This document shows positions 35,349 to 45,309 of a stretch of DNA of 64,000 bases, piece by piece. The notes beneath the pieces were generated by a model, which was not told the origin of the DNA, searched no databases, and saw only the letters and a program-made list of their open reading frames with translations. Origin of the DNA: Leucobacter sp. G161 (GTDB lineage Bacteria; Actinomycetota; Actinomycetes; Actinomycetales; Microbacteriaceae); assembly GCF_001482305.1 (NCBI RefSeq), contig NZ_LOHP01000064.1, positions 1 to 64,000 of the forward strand, given 5' to 3'. Every line of letters begins with the position of its first letter. Within the stretch, counting starts at the first letter, position 1. The position numbers and the translations under genes were made by a program.

Positions 35349-37988
35349 ATGGTGAACACACAAGAGAACACCGAGGGCGCGAACACTACCGAGCTGGAGG
35401 CCGCGACGGTCACCGGCAGCGAAGGAGCAGACGCCGCGGCACCGCCCGCCGCTGCTCCGGAAGCCCCCGCCGAGCCCGAAGCGCCGGTCGAGCCTGCAGT
35501 GCCGGCCGAGCCAGAATCCCCGTCTGAGCCGGAGACCAAGATGTTCGCTGACGGGCTGCCGCTCGTGCTGCCGCTCTCGAACATGTCGCCAGAGGAGCGC
35601 TTCCGGGCGACCACGAGGCTCATCTTCCTCGCGCCCGACGTGCCTCCCGTGCAGCCGATGCCGCGCCGCAACGAACTGCGCAAGCTCGACGACATTCTCG
35701 ACTCACGCTTCCCCGGCAACGACTCACGCGATCGTGACCGTGCGCCGCGAGAGCGTCACGACCGCGACGCTGAGCGCCATGACCGCGACGGCGACCGCGG
35801 TGAGCGCAATAGCCGCGACGCCGCGAGCCGCACCAACAGCCGCCGCCGCCAGAGCGTGCACGATCACGACGACGAAGAAGTGACGCGCCCGCAGCGCCAG
35901 GCGCCCGTGATCACCGAACCGCAGAAGCTGCGTGGCTCCACCCGTCTCGAAGCGAAGAAGCAGCGCCGCCGTGACGGTCGCGATGCTGGCCGCAAGCGGA
36001 TGGTCATCACCGAGTCTGAGTTTCTCGCCCGTCGTGAGTCCGTCGATCGCGAGATGATCGTGCGGACGACTGCCGACCGGATCCAGATCGGCGTGCTCGA
36101 AGACAAGGTGCTCGTCGAGCACTACGTTGCTCGCTCGAGCGAGTCTTCGCTGATTGGCAATGTCTACCACGGTCGCGTGCAGAACGTGCTGCCGAGCATG
36201 GAGGCCGCGTTCGTTGACATTGGCCGTGGCCGTAACGCCGTGCTGTACTCGGGCGAGGTTGACTGGTCAGAGTTCGAGGGCGGCAACACCGCGCGCAAGA
36301 TCGAGAACGCACTCAAGCCGGGCGATCCCGTGCTCGTCCAGGTGACGAAGGACCCCGTGGGGCACAAGGGCGCTCGGCTCACGAGCCAGATCTCGCTCCC
36401 TGGGCGCTTCCTCGTGTACGTCCCAGGCGGCGCGATGAACGGCATCTCCCGGAAGCTTCCGGACACCGAGCGTGCTCGCCTGAAGAAGATTCTCAAGGAG
36501 GTCCTCCCGACCGGCGCAGGCGTCATTGTGCGCACCGCAGCTGAGGGTGCGACCGAGGACCAGCTCACGCACGACGTGCAGCGCCTTACCCGCCAGTGGG
36601 AGTCGATCCAGGCCCGCGTGAAGAAGGGCGGCGGCCCGGCGATGCTCCACTCGGAGCCCGACATGCTCATCAAGATTGTGCGTGACGTCTTCAACGAGGA
36701 TTTCCTGAAGATGAGCATCGAGGGTGCGGAGACGCACCAGGTCATCGAGGATTACCTGTCGGCGGTCGCCCCCGACCTCATGCAGCGTGTCGAGCGTTAC
36801 GACGGAGATCGCGACATCTTCGACGCCTACCGCGTCACCGAACAGATTTCAAAGGCCCTCGACCGCAAGGTCTGGCTGCCCTCGGGCGGATCGCTCGTTA
36901 TTGACCGCACTGAGGCGATGACCGTCGTCGATGTCAACACCGGCAAGTTCGTCGGCGCTGGCGGCAACCTCGAAGAGACCGTCACGAAGAACAACCTCGA
37001 GGCAGCTGAAGAGATCGTTCGCCAGCTGCGGTTGCGCGACATCGGCGGCATCATCGTGATTGACTTCATCGACATGGTGCTCGAGTCCAACCGCGATCTT
37101 GTGCTTCGCAGGCTCGTTGAATGCCTGGGGCGCGACCGCACGAAGCATCAGGTGGCCGAGGTCACCTCGCTTGGCCTCGTGCAGATGACGCGGAAGAAGC
37201 TCGGTCTTGGGCTGCTTGAGTCCTTCAGTGAGCCCTGCGATGTGTGCGCTGGTCGCGGCATCATCGTCCATCACGAGCCGGTGCAGCGCCACCGCAACGA
37301 GTCGTCGGGGCGCCAGAAGCGTAGCGGGAACAACGGCGGCGGCAACAGCTCGAACAGTGGCAACAGCCACGGCGGCAACGGCAGCGGCAACGGTGGTAAC
37401 GCGAGCAACGGGTCAAGCAAGAACGCAAGCGAGCCCAAGGGGCAGGCGCACGCGATCACCGACGGAGCGAAGAACATGCTCGCTCAGGTCGCCGCGTCAA
37501 CGATCCCGGCAGCGAAGTCGACAGAGGATCACGCTCCGGCAGCCGCGCTTGAGAGCGTCCTCGACGCACTCCCCGACGCGCCCCCCGCTGGCGCTTCGAA
37601 GTCGCGGAACCGTCGTGTGAGCTCGCGTGCGGGCGCTCCCGCAGCAACCACTGCGTCGAGCCCCGCGAAGTCCGAGCAGGCAGAGCCACAGCGCCCCGCC
37701 GCCGCGCAGAACGCGCCAGAGTCTTCTGCGCCCGCACAGGTGCCTGCTGAGACGCAGGCAGAGGCTGCCGAGAAGAGCGCGCCCACCCGGGCGCGGGCTT
37801 CGCGAGGCCGTGCCACGCGAGCGCAGACCACAGCTTCATCGACAGCTTCGAACGCCGGCACTGAGTCTGGTGCCGCGGCCGATACGTCGATTGAGAGCGC
37901 AGCAAGTGCGGGTGGGAAGGGGCTCGATCCAGAGCGCATGCTCCTCGACGCGCTTGATGCGCGCACGAAGGGTCGCGGCGAAGCTTAA
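35349..37988 (+). CDS. rne: ribonuclease E/G
   Basis: This 879-residue endoribonuclease acts in mRNA decay and rRNA/tRNA processing. The N-terminal ~230 residues are acidic, then Arg/Asp-rich and disordered. An S1 domain follows (~255-345; GNVYHGRVQNVLPSMEAAFV), then the RNase E/G catalytic core with metal-binding VVDVNTGKFVG and IIVIDFIDM, and the Zn-link CDVCAGRG (~635). The C-terminal ~230 residues are Gly/Asn/Ser- then Ala/Pro-rich, a probable scaffold region. Disordered arms on both sides are usual in actinobacterial RNase E. AAAGGAG precedes the ATG. Confidence 0.96.
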   Translation: MVNTQENTEGANTTELEAATVTGSEGADAAAPPAAAPEAPAEPEAPVEPAVPAEPESPSEPETKMFADGLPLVLPLSNMSPEERFRATTRLIFLAPDVPPVQPMPRRNELRKLDDILDSRFPGNDSRDRDRAPRERHDRDAERHDRDGDRGERNSRDAASRTNSRRRQSVHDHDDEEVTRPQRQAPVITEPQKLRGSTRLEAKKQRRRDGRDAGRKRMVITESEFLARRESVDREMIVRTTADRIQIGVLEDKVLVEHYVARSSESSLIGNVYHGRVQNVLPSMEAAFVDIGRGRNAVLYSGEVDWSEFEGGNTARKIENALKPGDPVLVQVTKDPVGHKGARLTSQISLPGRFLVYVPGGAMNGISRKLPDTERARLKKILKEVLPTGAGVIVRTAAEGATEDQLTHDVQRLTRQWESIQARVKKGGGPAMLHSEPDMLIKIVRDVFNEDFLKMSIEGAETHQVIEDYLSAVAPDLMQRVERYDGDRDIFDAYRVTEQISKALDRKVWLPSGGSLVIDRTEAMTVVDVNTGKFVGAGGNLEETVTKNNLEAAEEIVRQLRLRDIGGIIVIDFIDMVLESNRDLVLRRLVECLGRDRTKHQVAEVTSLGLVQMTRKKLGLGLLESFSEPCDVCAGRGIIVHHEPVQRHRNESSGRQKRSGNNGGGNSSNSGNSHGGNGSGNGGNASNGSSKNASEPKGQAHAITDGAKNMLAQVAASTIPAAKSTEDHAPAAALESVLDALPDAPPAGASKSRNRRVSSRAGAPAATTASSPAKSEQAEPQRPAAAQNAPESSAPAQVPAETQAEAAEKSAPTRARASRGRATRAQTTASSTASNAGTESGAAADTSIESAASAGGKGLDPERMLLDALDARTKGRGEA

Positions 37989-38148
37989 GCTGACACGCCG
38001 ACCCTCATTTGACCGGTAGCAGCAAATCGGGTTAATATTGACCGTTGTGCGTACTCGCTTTCGAGGCGGGAAGTGCACGTATGACTTCGATCGTGACGGG
38101 TTCGCGATTCGACACGATTAAGACAATCCACGAGAGATGGGTGACCAA

Positions 38149-38457
38149 TTGGTTTACGCAGTAGTGCGCACAAGCGGACGGCAGGAGAAGGTCGAGGTTG
38201 GCTCGATCATCACTGTGAACCGTGTTGCAGGCGACGACAAGGGCAAGCTTGAACTCCCCGCAGTTCTGCTCGTCGACGGCGACAAGGTGACGACCGACGC
38301 TTCGGCGCTCGCCAAGGTGAAGGTCACTGCAGAGGTTCTTGATGACCTCCGCGGCCCGAAGATCGTCATCCAGCGTTACAAGAACAAGACCGGTTACAAG
38401 AGCCGCCAGGGGCACCGTCAGGATCTGACGCGCCTCAAGGTCACCGGCATCAAGTAA
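38149..38457 (+). CDS. rplU: 50S ribosomal protein L21
   Basis: This 102-residue protein begins [25 protein letters not shown] and ends with KKT-like [17 protein letters not shown] 38149 matches the family start (MVYAVV); an in-frame ATG at 38137 would add four residues (MGDQ). It is followed by rpmA after 28 bp, the conserved L21-L27-Obg order. The ~160 bp between rne and this gene may hold an L21 leader, but no fold was confirmed. Confidence 0.95.
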   Translation: MVYAVVRTSGRQEKVEVGSIITVNRVAGDDKGKLELPAVLLVDGDKVTTDASALAKVKVTAEVLDDLRGPKIVIQRYKNKTGYKSRQGHRQDLTRLKVTGIK

Positions 38458-38485
38458 CACTTTTAGACTCTAAGGAGACAGACAG

Positions 38486-38740
38486 ATGGCATCCAAGAAG
38501 GGCGTCGGCTCCAGCAAGAACGGCCGCGATTCGAACGCACAGCGCCTCGGCGTGAAGCGCTTCGGCGGCCAGCAGGTAAACGCCGGCGAGATCATCGTGC
38601 GTCAGCGCGGAACTCACTTCCACCCGGGCGCGAACGTTGGCCGTGGCGGAGACGACACGCTGTTCGCTCTCGCTGCTGGTGCAGTCGAGTTCGGCGCGAA
38701 GGGTGGCCGCAAGGTCGTCAATATCGTCGCCACTGCGTAA
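38486..38740 (+). CDS. rpmA: 50S ribosomal protein L27
   Basis: This 84-residue protein starts [29 protein letters not shown], giving the flexible N-terminal tail that reaches the peptidyl transferase centre. No cleavable N-terminal extension of the Firmicutes type is present. AAGGAG precedes the ATG. Confidence 0.97.
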   Translation: MASKKGVGSSKNGRDSNAQRLGVKRFGGQQVNAGEIIVRQRGTHFHPGANVGRGGDDTLFALAAGAVEFGAKGGRKVVNIVATA

Positions 38741-38754
38741 GCAGACTGGTATCG

Positions 38755-38782
38755 ACAAAGGCGAGCTTCGGCTCGCCTTTTG
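38755..38782 (+). terminator. terminator after rpmA
   Basis: ACAAAGGCGAGC/GCTCGCCTTTTGT hairpin with flanking A and T runs. Confidence 0.92.
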
Positions 38783-38919
38783 TCGTATCTGGCCGGATTG
38801 CGCGGGCGAACACGCCCGCGCGTGACGTAATCCGGCGTCGCTGGCCGCGCGCACATACACGCGCGTCCGGCACAATGTAGTTACTCGATCGCGTCTTCGG
38901 GGCGGAAGGAGAATCTCTC

Positions 38920-40428
38920 ATGGTGACGTTCGTAGATCAGGTGGAGCTGCACCTGCAGGCGGGCCGTGGTGGGAACGGCTGCGTCTCTGTACGGCGCGAG
39001 AAGTTTAAGCCACTCGCTGGCCCTGACGGCGGTGCCGGCGGCAACGGCGGCACGATCGCACTCGTCGCAGATCCGCAGGTGACGACGCTGCTCGAGTACC
39101 ACCGCAGGCCGCACCGCACCGCCGAGAACGGCGCGTACGGGGCAGGCGATTATCGCGCCGGCGCGCACGGCACCGATCTTGAGCTGCGTGTACCCGTGGG
39201 TACCGTCGTGAAGGATAAGGACGGCGAGACGCTCATCGACATGACGGAGCCGGGTACCCGCTTCGTCGTCGCTGAGGGTGGCCTCGGTGGCCTCGGCAAC
39301 CACGCGCTCGCGAGTCAGAAGCGCAAGGCCCCCGGCTTCGCCCTCCTCGGCACCGACGGCTGGGCCGGCGATGTCACGCTCGAGCTCAAGACGATCGCTG
39401 ATGTCGCGTTCGTCGGCCTGCCCTCGGCGGGCAAGTCGAGCCTCATCGCTGCAATGAGCGCCGCACGGCCGAAGATCGCCGACTACCCGTTCACGACGCT
39501 GCACCCGAACCTTGGCGTCGTTGAAGTCGGGGAGCACCGCTTCACCGTTGCCGATGTTCCCGGCCTCATCGAGGGCGCGAGCGAAGGGAAGGGCCTCGGC
39601 CTCGACTTCTTGCGCCACGTCGAGCGCTGCAGCGCACTGCTGCACGTGCTCGACTGCGCGACGCTTGAGCCCGGCCGCGATCCCATTTCCGATCTTGAGA
39701 TCATCAAGAAGGAGCTCGCGGCCTACGAGGTACCGGAGGGGCAGGTGCCGCTGCTCGAGCGCCCGCAGCTCATCGCGCTGAACAAGATCGATGTGCCTGA
39801 GGCGCGCGAGCTTGCTGAGTTTGTGCGCCCGGACCTGGAGGCCATGGGCTACCAGGTGTTCGAGATCTCGACCGCGTCGCGCGAAGGGCTCCGGGAGCTC
39901 GGATTCGCGCTCGCAGAGATCGTCGAGACGGCGCGTGACAAGGAGATCGCGGAATCGGAGCGGCTCGAGCGCATCGTGCTCACCCCGAAGGCTGTCGACC
40001 GACAGCCAGGCTTCCGTGTCGTGACCGAGGGCGGCTCGTACGGCACGCTGTTCCGGATTCTGGGCCAGAAGCCCGAACGCTGGGTGCAGCAGACCGACTT
40101 CCAGAACGACGAGGCCGTCGGCTACCTCGCTGACCGGTTGCAGAAGCTGGGTATCGAGGACGCCCTCGTGAAGGCTGGGGCCGTCGCGGGATCCACCGTG
40201 GTCATCGGCCCCGGCTCCGGCGTCGTCTTCGACTGGGAGCCCGCGCTCACGAGCGCCGCCGAGGTGCAGATCGGTGTTCGCGGCAGCGACGACCGGTTTG
40301 ACGGTGCCCAGCGCCGCACGAACAAGGAGCGCCGCGCGGACTACTACGAGCTCATGGATGCGAAGGCGGCCGCCCGCCAGCAGCTGGAGGATGAGCGCAA
40401 GGCAGGGATGTGGGAGACGGACGAGTGA
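38920..40428 (+). CDS. obg: Obg family GTPase
   Basis: This 502-residue essential GTPase is linked to large ribosomal subunit assembly and stress control. It has a Gly-rich Obg fold (1-~158; [20 protein letters not shown]) and a G domain (G1 [11 protein letters not shown]3 DVPGL, G4 NKID, ~160-330). A C-terminal OCT domain (~350-430) and a charged tail follow. It is followed by proB with a GTGA overlap. Confidence 0.97.
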   Translation: MVTFVDQVELHLQAGRGGNGCVSVRREKFKPLAGPDGGAGGNGGTIALVADPQVTTLLEYHRRPHRTAENGAYGAGDYRAGAHGTDLELRVPVGTVVKDKDGETLIDMTEPGTRFVVAEGGLGGLGNHALASQKRKAPGFALLGTDGWAGDVTLELKTIADVAFVGLPSAGKSSLIAAMSAARPKIADYPFTTLHPNLGVVEVGEHRFTVADVPGLIEGASEGKGLGLDFLRHVERCSALLHVLDCATLEPGRDPISDLEIIKKELAAYEVPEGQVPLLERPQLIALNKIDVPEARELAEFVRPDLEAMGYQVFEISTASREGLRELGFALAEIVETARDKEIAESERLERIVLTPKAVDRQPGFRVVTEGGSYGTLFRILGQKPERWVQQTDFQNDEAVGYLADRLQKLGIEDALVKAGAVAGSTVVIGPGSGVVFDWEPALTSAAEVQIGVRGSDDRFDGAQRRTNKERRADYYELMDAKAAARQQLEDERKAGMWETDE

Positions 40429-41207
40429 GCGTCAGCCGCGGCGAATCCTTGCTGACGGCGAGGCGCGTCGTCGTGAAGGTCGGTTCTTCGTCTGTGAGCG
40501 GCGACAACGCCGGCCAGATCCCGACCCTCGTTGACTCGCTCGCGCGGCTGCACGCAGCCGGGGCAGAGGTGATCCTCGTCTCCAGTGGCGCGATCGCGAC
40601 CGGGGTGCCGTTCCTCAACATTGAGGCGCGACCCGACGACCTCGCCACGCAGCAGGCTGCCGCCGCGGTCGGCCAGAACATTCTGGTGAACCGATATCAG
40701 CGTGCGCTGTCCAGCCACGATCTCGTGGCTGGACAGGTGTTGCTCACCGCGAACGACATGGAGAACCCGACGCACCGCGGCAACGCGCGGCGTGCCCTGG
40801 AGCGCCTGCTCGCGCTGGGAACCGTTCCAATCATCAACGAGAACGACACCGTCGCCACTCACGAGATTCGCTTCGGTGACAACGACCGGCTCGCGGCGCT
40901 CGTCGCGCGCCTCGTCGAGGCTGACCAGCTCGTCTTGCTCTCGGACGTTGACGCGCTCTACACGGCGCCACCCGAGGTTGCTGGGGCCGAACGCATCGCG
41001 CACGTGCCGTACGGCGACGCGCTCGCCGGCGTGAAGATCGGCGAGAGCCAGTCTGGCTGGGGCACCGGGGGAGCGACGACCAAGGTGCAGGCCGCGCGGC
41101 TTGCCGCCGACGCGGGGTCCACTGTGCTGCTGACCGAGACCCGGTTGTTGCCTGCGGTGCTTGACGGGGCGGATCACGGAACCCTCTTCGAAGCCGCGAC
41201 GCGCTAA
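40425..41207 (+). CDS. proB: glutamate 5-kinase, PUA-less form
   Basis: First step of proline synthesis. This 260-residue amino acid kinase domain has [34 protein letters not shown] and [21 protein letters not shown]. It stops after the kinase domain; the C-terminal PUA domain of E. coli ProB (367 residues) is absent, as in several actinobacteria. It starts at GTG 40425, overlapping the obg stop. Confidence 0.96.
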   Translation: MSVSRGESLLTARRVVVKVGSSSVSGDNAGQIPTLVDSLARLHAAGAEVILVSSGAIATGVPFLNIEARPDDLATQQAAAAVGQNILVNRYQRALSSHDLVAGQVLLTANDMENPTHRGNARRALERLLALGTVPIINENDTVATHEIRFGDNDRLAALVARLVEADQLVLLSDVDALYTAPPEVAGAERIAHVPYGDALAGVKIGESQSGWGTGGATTKVQAARLAADAGSTVLLTETRLLPAVLDGADHGTLFEAATR

Positions 41208-41242
41208 CCGGGCAGGATCCGCTCCCGGGCTAGAATGGGGCC

Positions 41243-42493
41243 ATGTCTAGCAATGATGCCTTCGTCGAGATCCTGACCCTGGCCAAGGGCGCCGCAAAAT
41301 CGCTCGCCACGGCCACCGCCGCGATGAAGAACGCCGCACTCGAAGAGATTGCGCGTGGACTCGAAGGCGCGATCCCAGAGATCGTTGCCGCAAACGCATC
41401 GGATCTTGCGCGCGGCGAGGCAAACAACATCGGAGCCGGGCTGCTCGACAGGCTCATGCTCGATGAAACACGCATCCTCGGTCTGGCAAGCGCCGTTCGC
41501 GAGATCGTTGCGCTCCCCGACCCTGTCGGAGAAGTGGTGCGTGGCAGCACGCTGCCGAACGGCATCACGATCTCGCAGACGCGAGTGCCCTTTGGTGTCG
41601 TCGGCGCGATCTACGAGGCGCGCCCGAACGTCACGGTCGACATCGCGGCGCTCGCGCTGAAAAGCGGCAATGGGGCAGTGCTGCGCGGCGGCACCGCTGC
41701 AGAGGATTCGAACAAGGTCCTCGTGCGGCTGTTGCAAGAGGCCATCTCGCGCGCTGGGCTTGACGGCGACGCCGTGCAGACAATCGACGAGTTCGGGCGT
41801 GAGGGTGCTGGGCGCCTCATGCGTGCGCGCGGCTACGTTGACGTGCTCATTCCCCGTGGGAGTGCGGGGCTCATCGCTACCGTCGTGCAGGAATCGACCG
41901 TGCCCGTGCTCGAAACCGGAGCCGGCCTCGTCCACGTCTTTGTTGACGCGTCAGCGGACGCCGACATGGCGGAGGCGATTGTGCTCAACGCGAAGACACA
42001 CCGCCCCAGCGTCTGCAACGCGGCCGAAACGCTGCTCGTGCACCGGGACGCAGCTGAGCGCCTGCTGCCCCGGCTACTCACCGCGTTGGGTGACCGCGGC
42101 GTCGCGCTCTTTGGCGACGAACACGCCCGGTCTGCGGGCGCCACGCGGGCGGCCGACGACGCGACCTGGGCTACCGAACACCTCGATCTCGAGATGGGGG
42201 TACGCGTCGTCGACTCGCTCGACGAGGCGATCGCGCACATCGAGCGGTACTCGACCAAACACACTGACGCGATCGTGACGAACGACTTCGCCAACGCCGA
42301 AAGGTTCCTGGCTGAGGTGGATTCCGCCGTGGTGATGGTGAACACGTCGACCAGATTCACCGACGGCGGGGAGTTCGGATTTGGCGCGGAGGTCGGGATT
42401 TCGACGCAGAAGATGCACGCGCGTGGCCCGATGGGGCTCGCCGAGCTCACGAGCACAAAGTGGCTTGTGCGTGGCACTGGGCAGATTCGCTAG
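41243..42493 (+). CDS. proA: glutamate-5-semialdehyde dehydrogenase
   Basis: Second step of proline synthesis: NADPH-dependent reduction of glutamyl phosphate. At 416 residues it has the catalytic Cys in HRPSVCNAAETLLV, VPFGVVGAIYEARPNVT and the C-terminal GEFGFGAEVGISTQKMHARGP. TAGAAT ends exactly 6 nt before the ATG, so proA seems to have its own leaderless transcript despite following proB by 35 bp. Confidence 0.97.
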   Translation: MSSNDAFVEILTLAKGAAKSLATATAAMKNAALEEIARGLEGAIPEIVAANASDLARGEANNIGAGLLDRLMLDETRILGLASAVREIVALPDPVGEVVRGSTLPNGITISQTRVPFGVVGAIYEARPNVTVDIAALALKSGNGAVLRGGTAAEDSNKVLVRLLQEAISRAGLDGDAVQTIDEFGREGAGRLMRARGYVDVLIPRGSAGLIATVVQESTVPVLETGAGLVHVFVDASADADMAEAIVLNAKTHRPSVCNAAETLLVHRDAAERLLPRLLTALGDRGVALFGDEHARSAGATRAADDATWATEHLDLEMGVRVVDSLDEAIAHIERYSTKHTDAIVTNDFANAERFLAEVDSAVVMVNTSTRFTDGGEFGFGAEVGISTQKMHARGPMGLAELTSTKWLVRGTGQIR

Positions 42494-42550
42494 CTAAACA
42501 CTGTAGGCTTGTCGTAAGTATTTCTGCCATAGGAAAGGTCAGGGCTCTAC

Positions 42551-42760
42551 ATGTCATTTGCAGCCACGATTGCAGCAGCCGAGGGCGCAAGCCATGCCGT
42601 CACCGAGCTGCCGATCCCGGCGCCCGCATACGGCGTCATCGTGTTCACGATTTTCCTGGTGTCTGCACTGGTGACCTTCTCGTTCCGCGACGTTGCAAAC
42701 CGTCACGCGGAAAAGGCAGCGGCGTATGCACGCGAGCACGGTGAGGCGCAGCAGCACTAA
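42551..42760 (+). CDS. small single-pass membrane protein
   Basis: This 69-residue protein has one TM helix ([19 protein letters not shown]) and a charged C-terminal tail ([19 protein letters not shown]). Similar small proteins lie between proA and nadD in related actinobacteria. AAAGG precedes the ATG. Function unknown. Confidence 0.8.
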   Translation: MSFAATIAAAEGASHAVTELPIPAPAYGVIVFTIFLVSALVTFSFRDVANRHAEKAAAYAREHGEAQQH

Positions 42761-42762
42761 TC

Positions 42763-43362
42763 GTGTCTACTCGGCGACGTGTGGGGGTGATGGGCGGCAC
42801 CTTCGACCCAATTCACCATGGCCACCTCGTCGCCGCCAGCGAGGTAGCGAAGAGCTTCGATCTCGATGAGGTCGTGTTCGTTCCTACCGGTGAACCCTGG
42901 CAGAAGAGCAACGTCTCTGAGAGCGAGCACCGGTATCTCATGACGGTGATCGCCACGGCTTCGAACCCACAGTTCACTGTGAGCCGTGTGGACGTGGATC
43001 GTAACGGCCCGACCTACACGGTCGACACCCTGCGCGATCTTAAGCGGTTGATGCCCGATGCGGAGCTCTTCTTCATCTCGGGTGCTGACGCGGTTCAGCA
43101 GATCGTGAGCTGGAAAGACGTCGAGAAGCTCTGGGAATTGGCACACTTTATTGCGGTGTCTCGCCCCGGACACGAGCTATCTCTCTCAGGGCTTTCACAC
43201 GATAACGTAAGCTTGCTTGAGATCCCGGCACTGTCAATCTCCTCTACGGACTGTAGGGAGCGTGTGTCGAGGGGCTACCCTGTGTGGTACCTAGTGCCTG
43301 ATGGGGTAGTGCAGTACATCGCCAAGCATGGCTTGTATTCCGAGGAAGCGACAGACAGATGA
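42763..43362 (+). CDS. nadD: nicotinate-mononucleotide adenylyltransferase
   Basis: Makes deamido-NAD from NaMN and ATP. This 199-residue nucleotidyltransferase has [20 protein letters not shown] (HxGH), [16 protein letters not shown] and the C-terminal [13 protein letters not shown] (ISSTxxR motif). It starts at GTG 42763, two bases after the preceding stop, and overlaps the next gene by 4 bases. Confidence 0.96.
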   Translation: MSTRRRVGVMGGTFDPIHHGHLVAASEVAKSFDLDEVVFVPTGEPWQKSNVSESEHRYLMTVIATASNPQFTVSRVDVDRNGPTYTVDTLRDLKRLMPDAELFFISGADAVQQIVSWKDVEKLWELAHFIAVSRPGHELSLSGLSHDNVSLLEIPALSISSTDCRERVSRGYPVWYLVPDGVVQYIAKHGLYSEEATDR

Positions 43363-44698
43363 GTGAGCAAGAGCACGAACGTCCGCTAACGCGCCGTGAA
43401 CTACGGCTGCGCGAGCAGGCAGAGCGCGAGGGCGTCGAATCAATCGATGACCTCGTCGCAAGTGACGAACCGACCCCCTCCGATGAGGCCCCCGCAGCGG
43501 CAGATGATGTCGCTGCAGTTGCCGGCATTGAGGTGGAGATCGATCCGCTACACCCCGACGGCACTCCGCGCACTCGCCGTGAGATGCGCGAGCTGCGCGC
43601 TGCCGCGATCGCAGAGATCGTGGCTGAGCGCGAGGGCGACACGGAAGGCGAGCAGGGGACTGCTGCAGCCGACGAGGACGACTCGTACGGTGCTCCGACT
43701 GAGGCACTGAGCTTTGAAGACCTCCCGAGCGCAGAGGATGCAGCCGAGGACGAGCTCGAACTCGACGCGCCGACGGAGGCCTTCACTCTCGAGGACATCC
43801 TCGATGCTGCAGAACCGAAATCGCCCACGGGCGATGCCGAAGCCGTAGCGAACCTGTTTGCTGCTGACGACACCGACAGTGTCGAGGTCGTCGAAATCAT
43901 CGACGACGTCGAAGTCTCCGGCGAGCCCACCGTGGTTGCCGACGTGGTTGAGGTCGACGTCGCTGATGTCGAGCCGGCGGAGGTCGTCGAGGGTGAAGCC
44001 GTTGAGGCTGAGGCCGTCGCGACCGATGAGGTCGCTGACGCAGTCGTTGTTGAGGAAACGCTCGTCGAGGAGGCGGTCGCTGAGCAGCCCGCACCCGAGG
44101 AGAACGACGACGAGTCGGTTGACACGAGCACTGACACTGCCGGGTATTCGTTCCCCGACATCCAGCCTCCTGAGGAATGGCGCTCGGTCTTCGATGACCC
44201 GTCACGAGCAGCGACAATCACGGCGCCCGGCGAGTCCGGCGACTTTGACGATCTCATCTCCCGAGCAGTCGCTCAGGAGGGGAGCACTGGCGGAACCGGT
44301 GCCTCGGCCTTGATTCTTCCCACGCACCCGGGTGACACCGGTGGACTGACCGGCCCGCTTGGGTCCACCGGTGAACTGTTTGTTACCGGCTCCATCGAAC
44401 TTCCCAAGTCGATGGGGGAGACTGGCGGCCACTCTGGCATCCATGACTCGCTCGACTACGACCCGTTCCTGACTGGGGAGAACCCCGAGTCGTCGCGTCT
44501 TCCGGTGAGTCCGGGCCGATGCCGGTGTCGGCGCTCAGCGCAGTCAGCGCACGTCGCCGCCCAGAGGTTCCCGTTGTCGCGGAGCCGACGAAGGATCGCA
44601 GCAAGATGCCGCTGATCCTCGCGCTCTCCGGTGGCGGACTCATTGTTGTGGTCGTTGGCGGCGTGATCTTCGCAGCGACACAGGGACTGTTCGGTTAA
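43359..44698 (+). pseudogene. acidic protein with C-terminal membrane anchor, frameshifted near 44514
   Basis: Residues 1-~385 are very acidic and Ala/Glu/Val/Asp-rich with runs such as VVEIIDDVEVSGE; the N-terminus RPLTRRELRLREQAERE is basic. The first frame ends at 44615 with an out-of-character Arg/Ser tail. In the next frame, from about 44519 to the TAA at 44698, sits a sensible ending: MPVSALSAVSARRRPEVPVV, then MPLILALSGGGLIVVVVGGVIF, a TM helix. One missing base in GGGCCGATG (44515-44521) explains both. The gene lies between nadD and rsfS, where actinobacteria often carry an envelope-associated gene. Function unknown. Confidence 0.8.
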
Positions 44699-44719
44699 AT
44701 CGCTTTGAAAGGCACACAC

Positions 44720-45097
44720 GTGGCAGAAGCCCGAGATACGCTCACCGATCTGAAGACCGCCGTCCGCGCGGCCGACGACAAAGGCGCGACGGCACCCGTC
44801 GCGCTCAACGTGGCGGAGCAATTCGGGTTCGCTGACGCGTTCCTGATCGTCTCCGGCAGCGTCGAGCGCAACGTGCAGGCCATCTCTGACGGGATCGAGC
44901 GCGCACTCAACGAAGCCGGTGCCCGCACCGTACGCCGTGAGGGGCGCGAGGGTGGCCGCTGGGTGCTGCTCGACTTTGGTGACATCATGGTGCACGTGTT
45001 CCACGAGGAAGAGCGCGAGTTCTATCAGCTCGAGCGTCTCTGGCACGACGCCCCGGTCATCGACGTTGCGGCGATGCTCGAGGTCGCCAACTCCTAG
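44720..45097 (+). CDS. rsfS: ribosome silencing factor
   Basis: This 125-residue RsfS/Iojap protein binds L14 on the 50S subunit and blocks subunit joining in starvation. Motifs: ALNVAEQFGFADAFLIVSG, RREGREGGRWVLLDFGDIMVHVFHEEERE and FYQLERLWHDAP. GTG 44720 has AAAGG 7 nt upstream; an in-frame TTG at 44705 lacks one. Confidence 0.95.
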   Translation: MAEARDTLTDLKTAVRAADDKGATAPVALNVAEQFGFADAFLIVSGSVERNVQAISDGIERALNEAGARTVRREGREGGRWVLLDFGDIMVHVFHEEEREFYQLERLWHDAPVIDVAAMLEVANS

Positions 45098-45190
45098 CCT
45101 CTGGCCCCGGGCGCGTCGATTTGCTTCGCAACATTGGGGCTGGTGTAGAATAGAAGAGTTGTCGGGCGAGCATTCGCCCGACTTCCCTAC

Positions 45191-45263
45191 GGGTCTGTGG
45201 CGCAGTTGGTAGCGCACCTGCATGGCATGCAGGGGGTCAGGGGTTCGAATCCCCTCAGATCCA
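45191..45263 (+). tRNA. tRNA-Ala (GGC)
   Basis: The acceptor stem GGGTCTG/CAGATCC folds, with D-arm GCGCAGTTGGTAGCGC, anticodon stem-loop CCTGC-ATGGCAT-GCAGG with anticodon GGC and T-arm AGGGGTTCGAATCCCCT; discriminator A at 45263. CCA is not encoded as part of the mature end. Confidence 0.96.
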
Positions 45264-45270
45264 CTCCTAA

Positions 45271-45305
45271 GTAAAGGCCCCGCTCGCGCGGGGCCTTTAC
45301 TGTTT
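45271..45305. terminator. bidirectional terminator after tRNA-Ala
   Basis: Perfect 13-bp stem GTAAAGGCCCCGC/GCGGGGCCTTTAC with a 4-nt loop. It serves the tRNA and the convergent CocE gene. Confidence 0.9.
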
Positions 45306-45309
45306 CGCG

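Noticed and set aside
38030-38148. L21 leader RNA before rplU
   Set aside because: Position fits, but I could not identify a conserved fold by eye; left unannotated.
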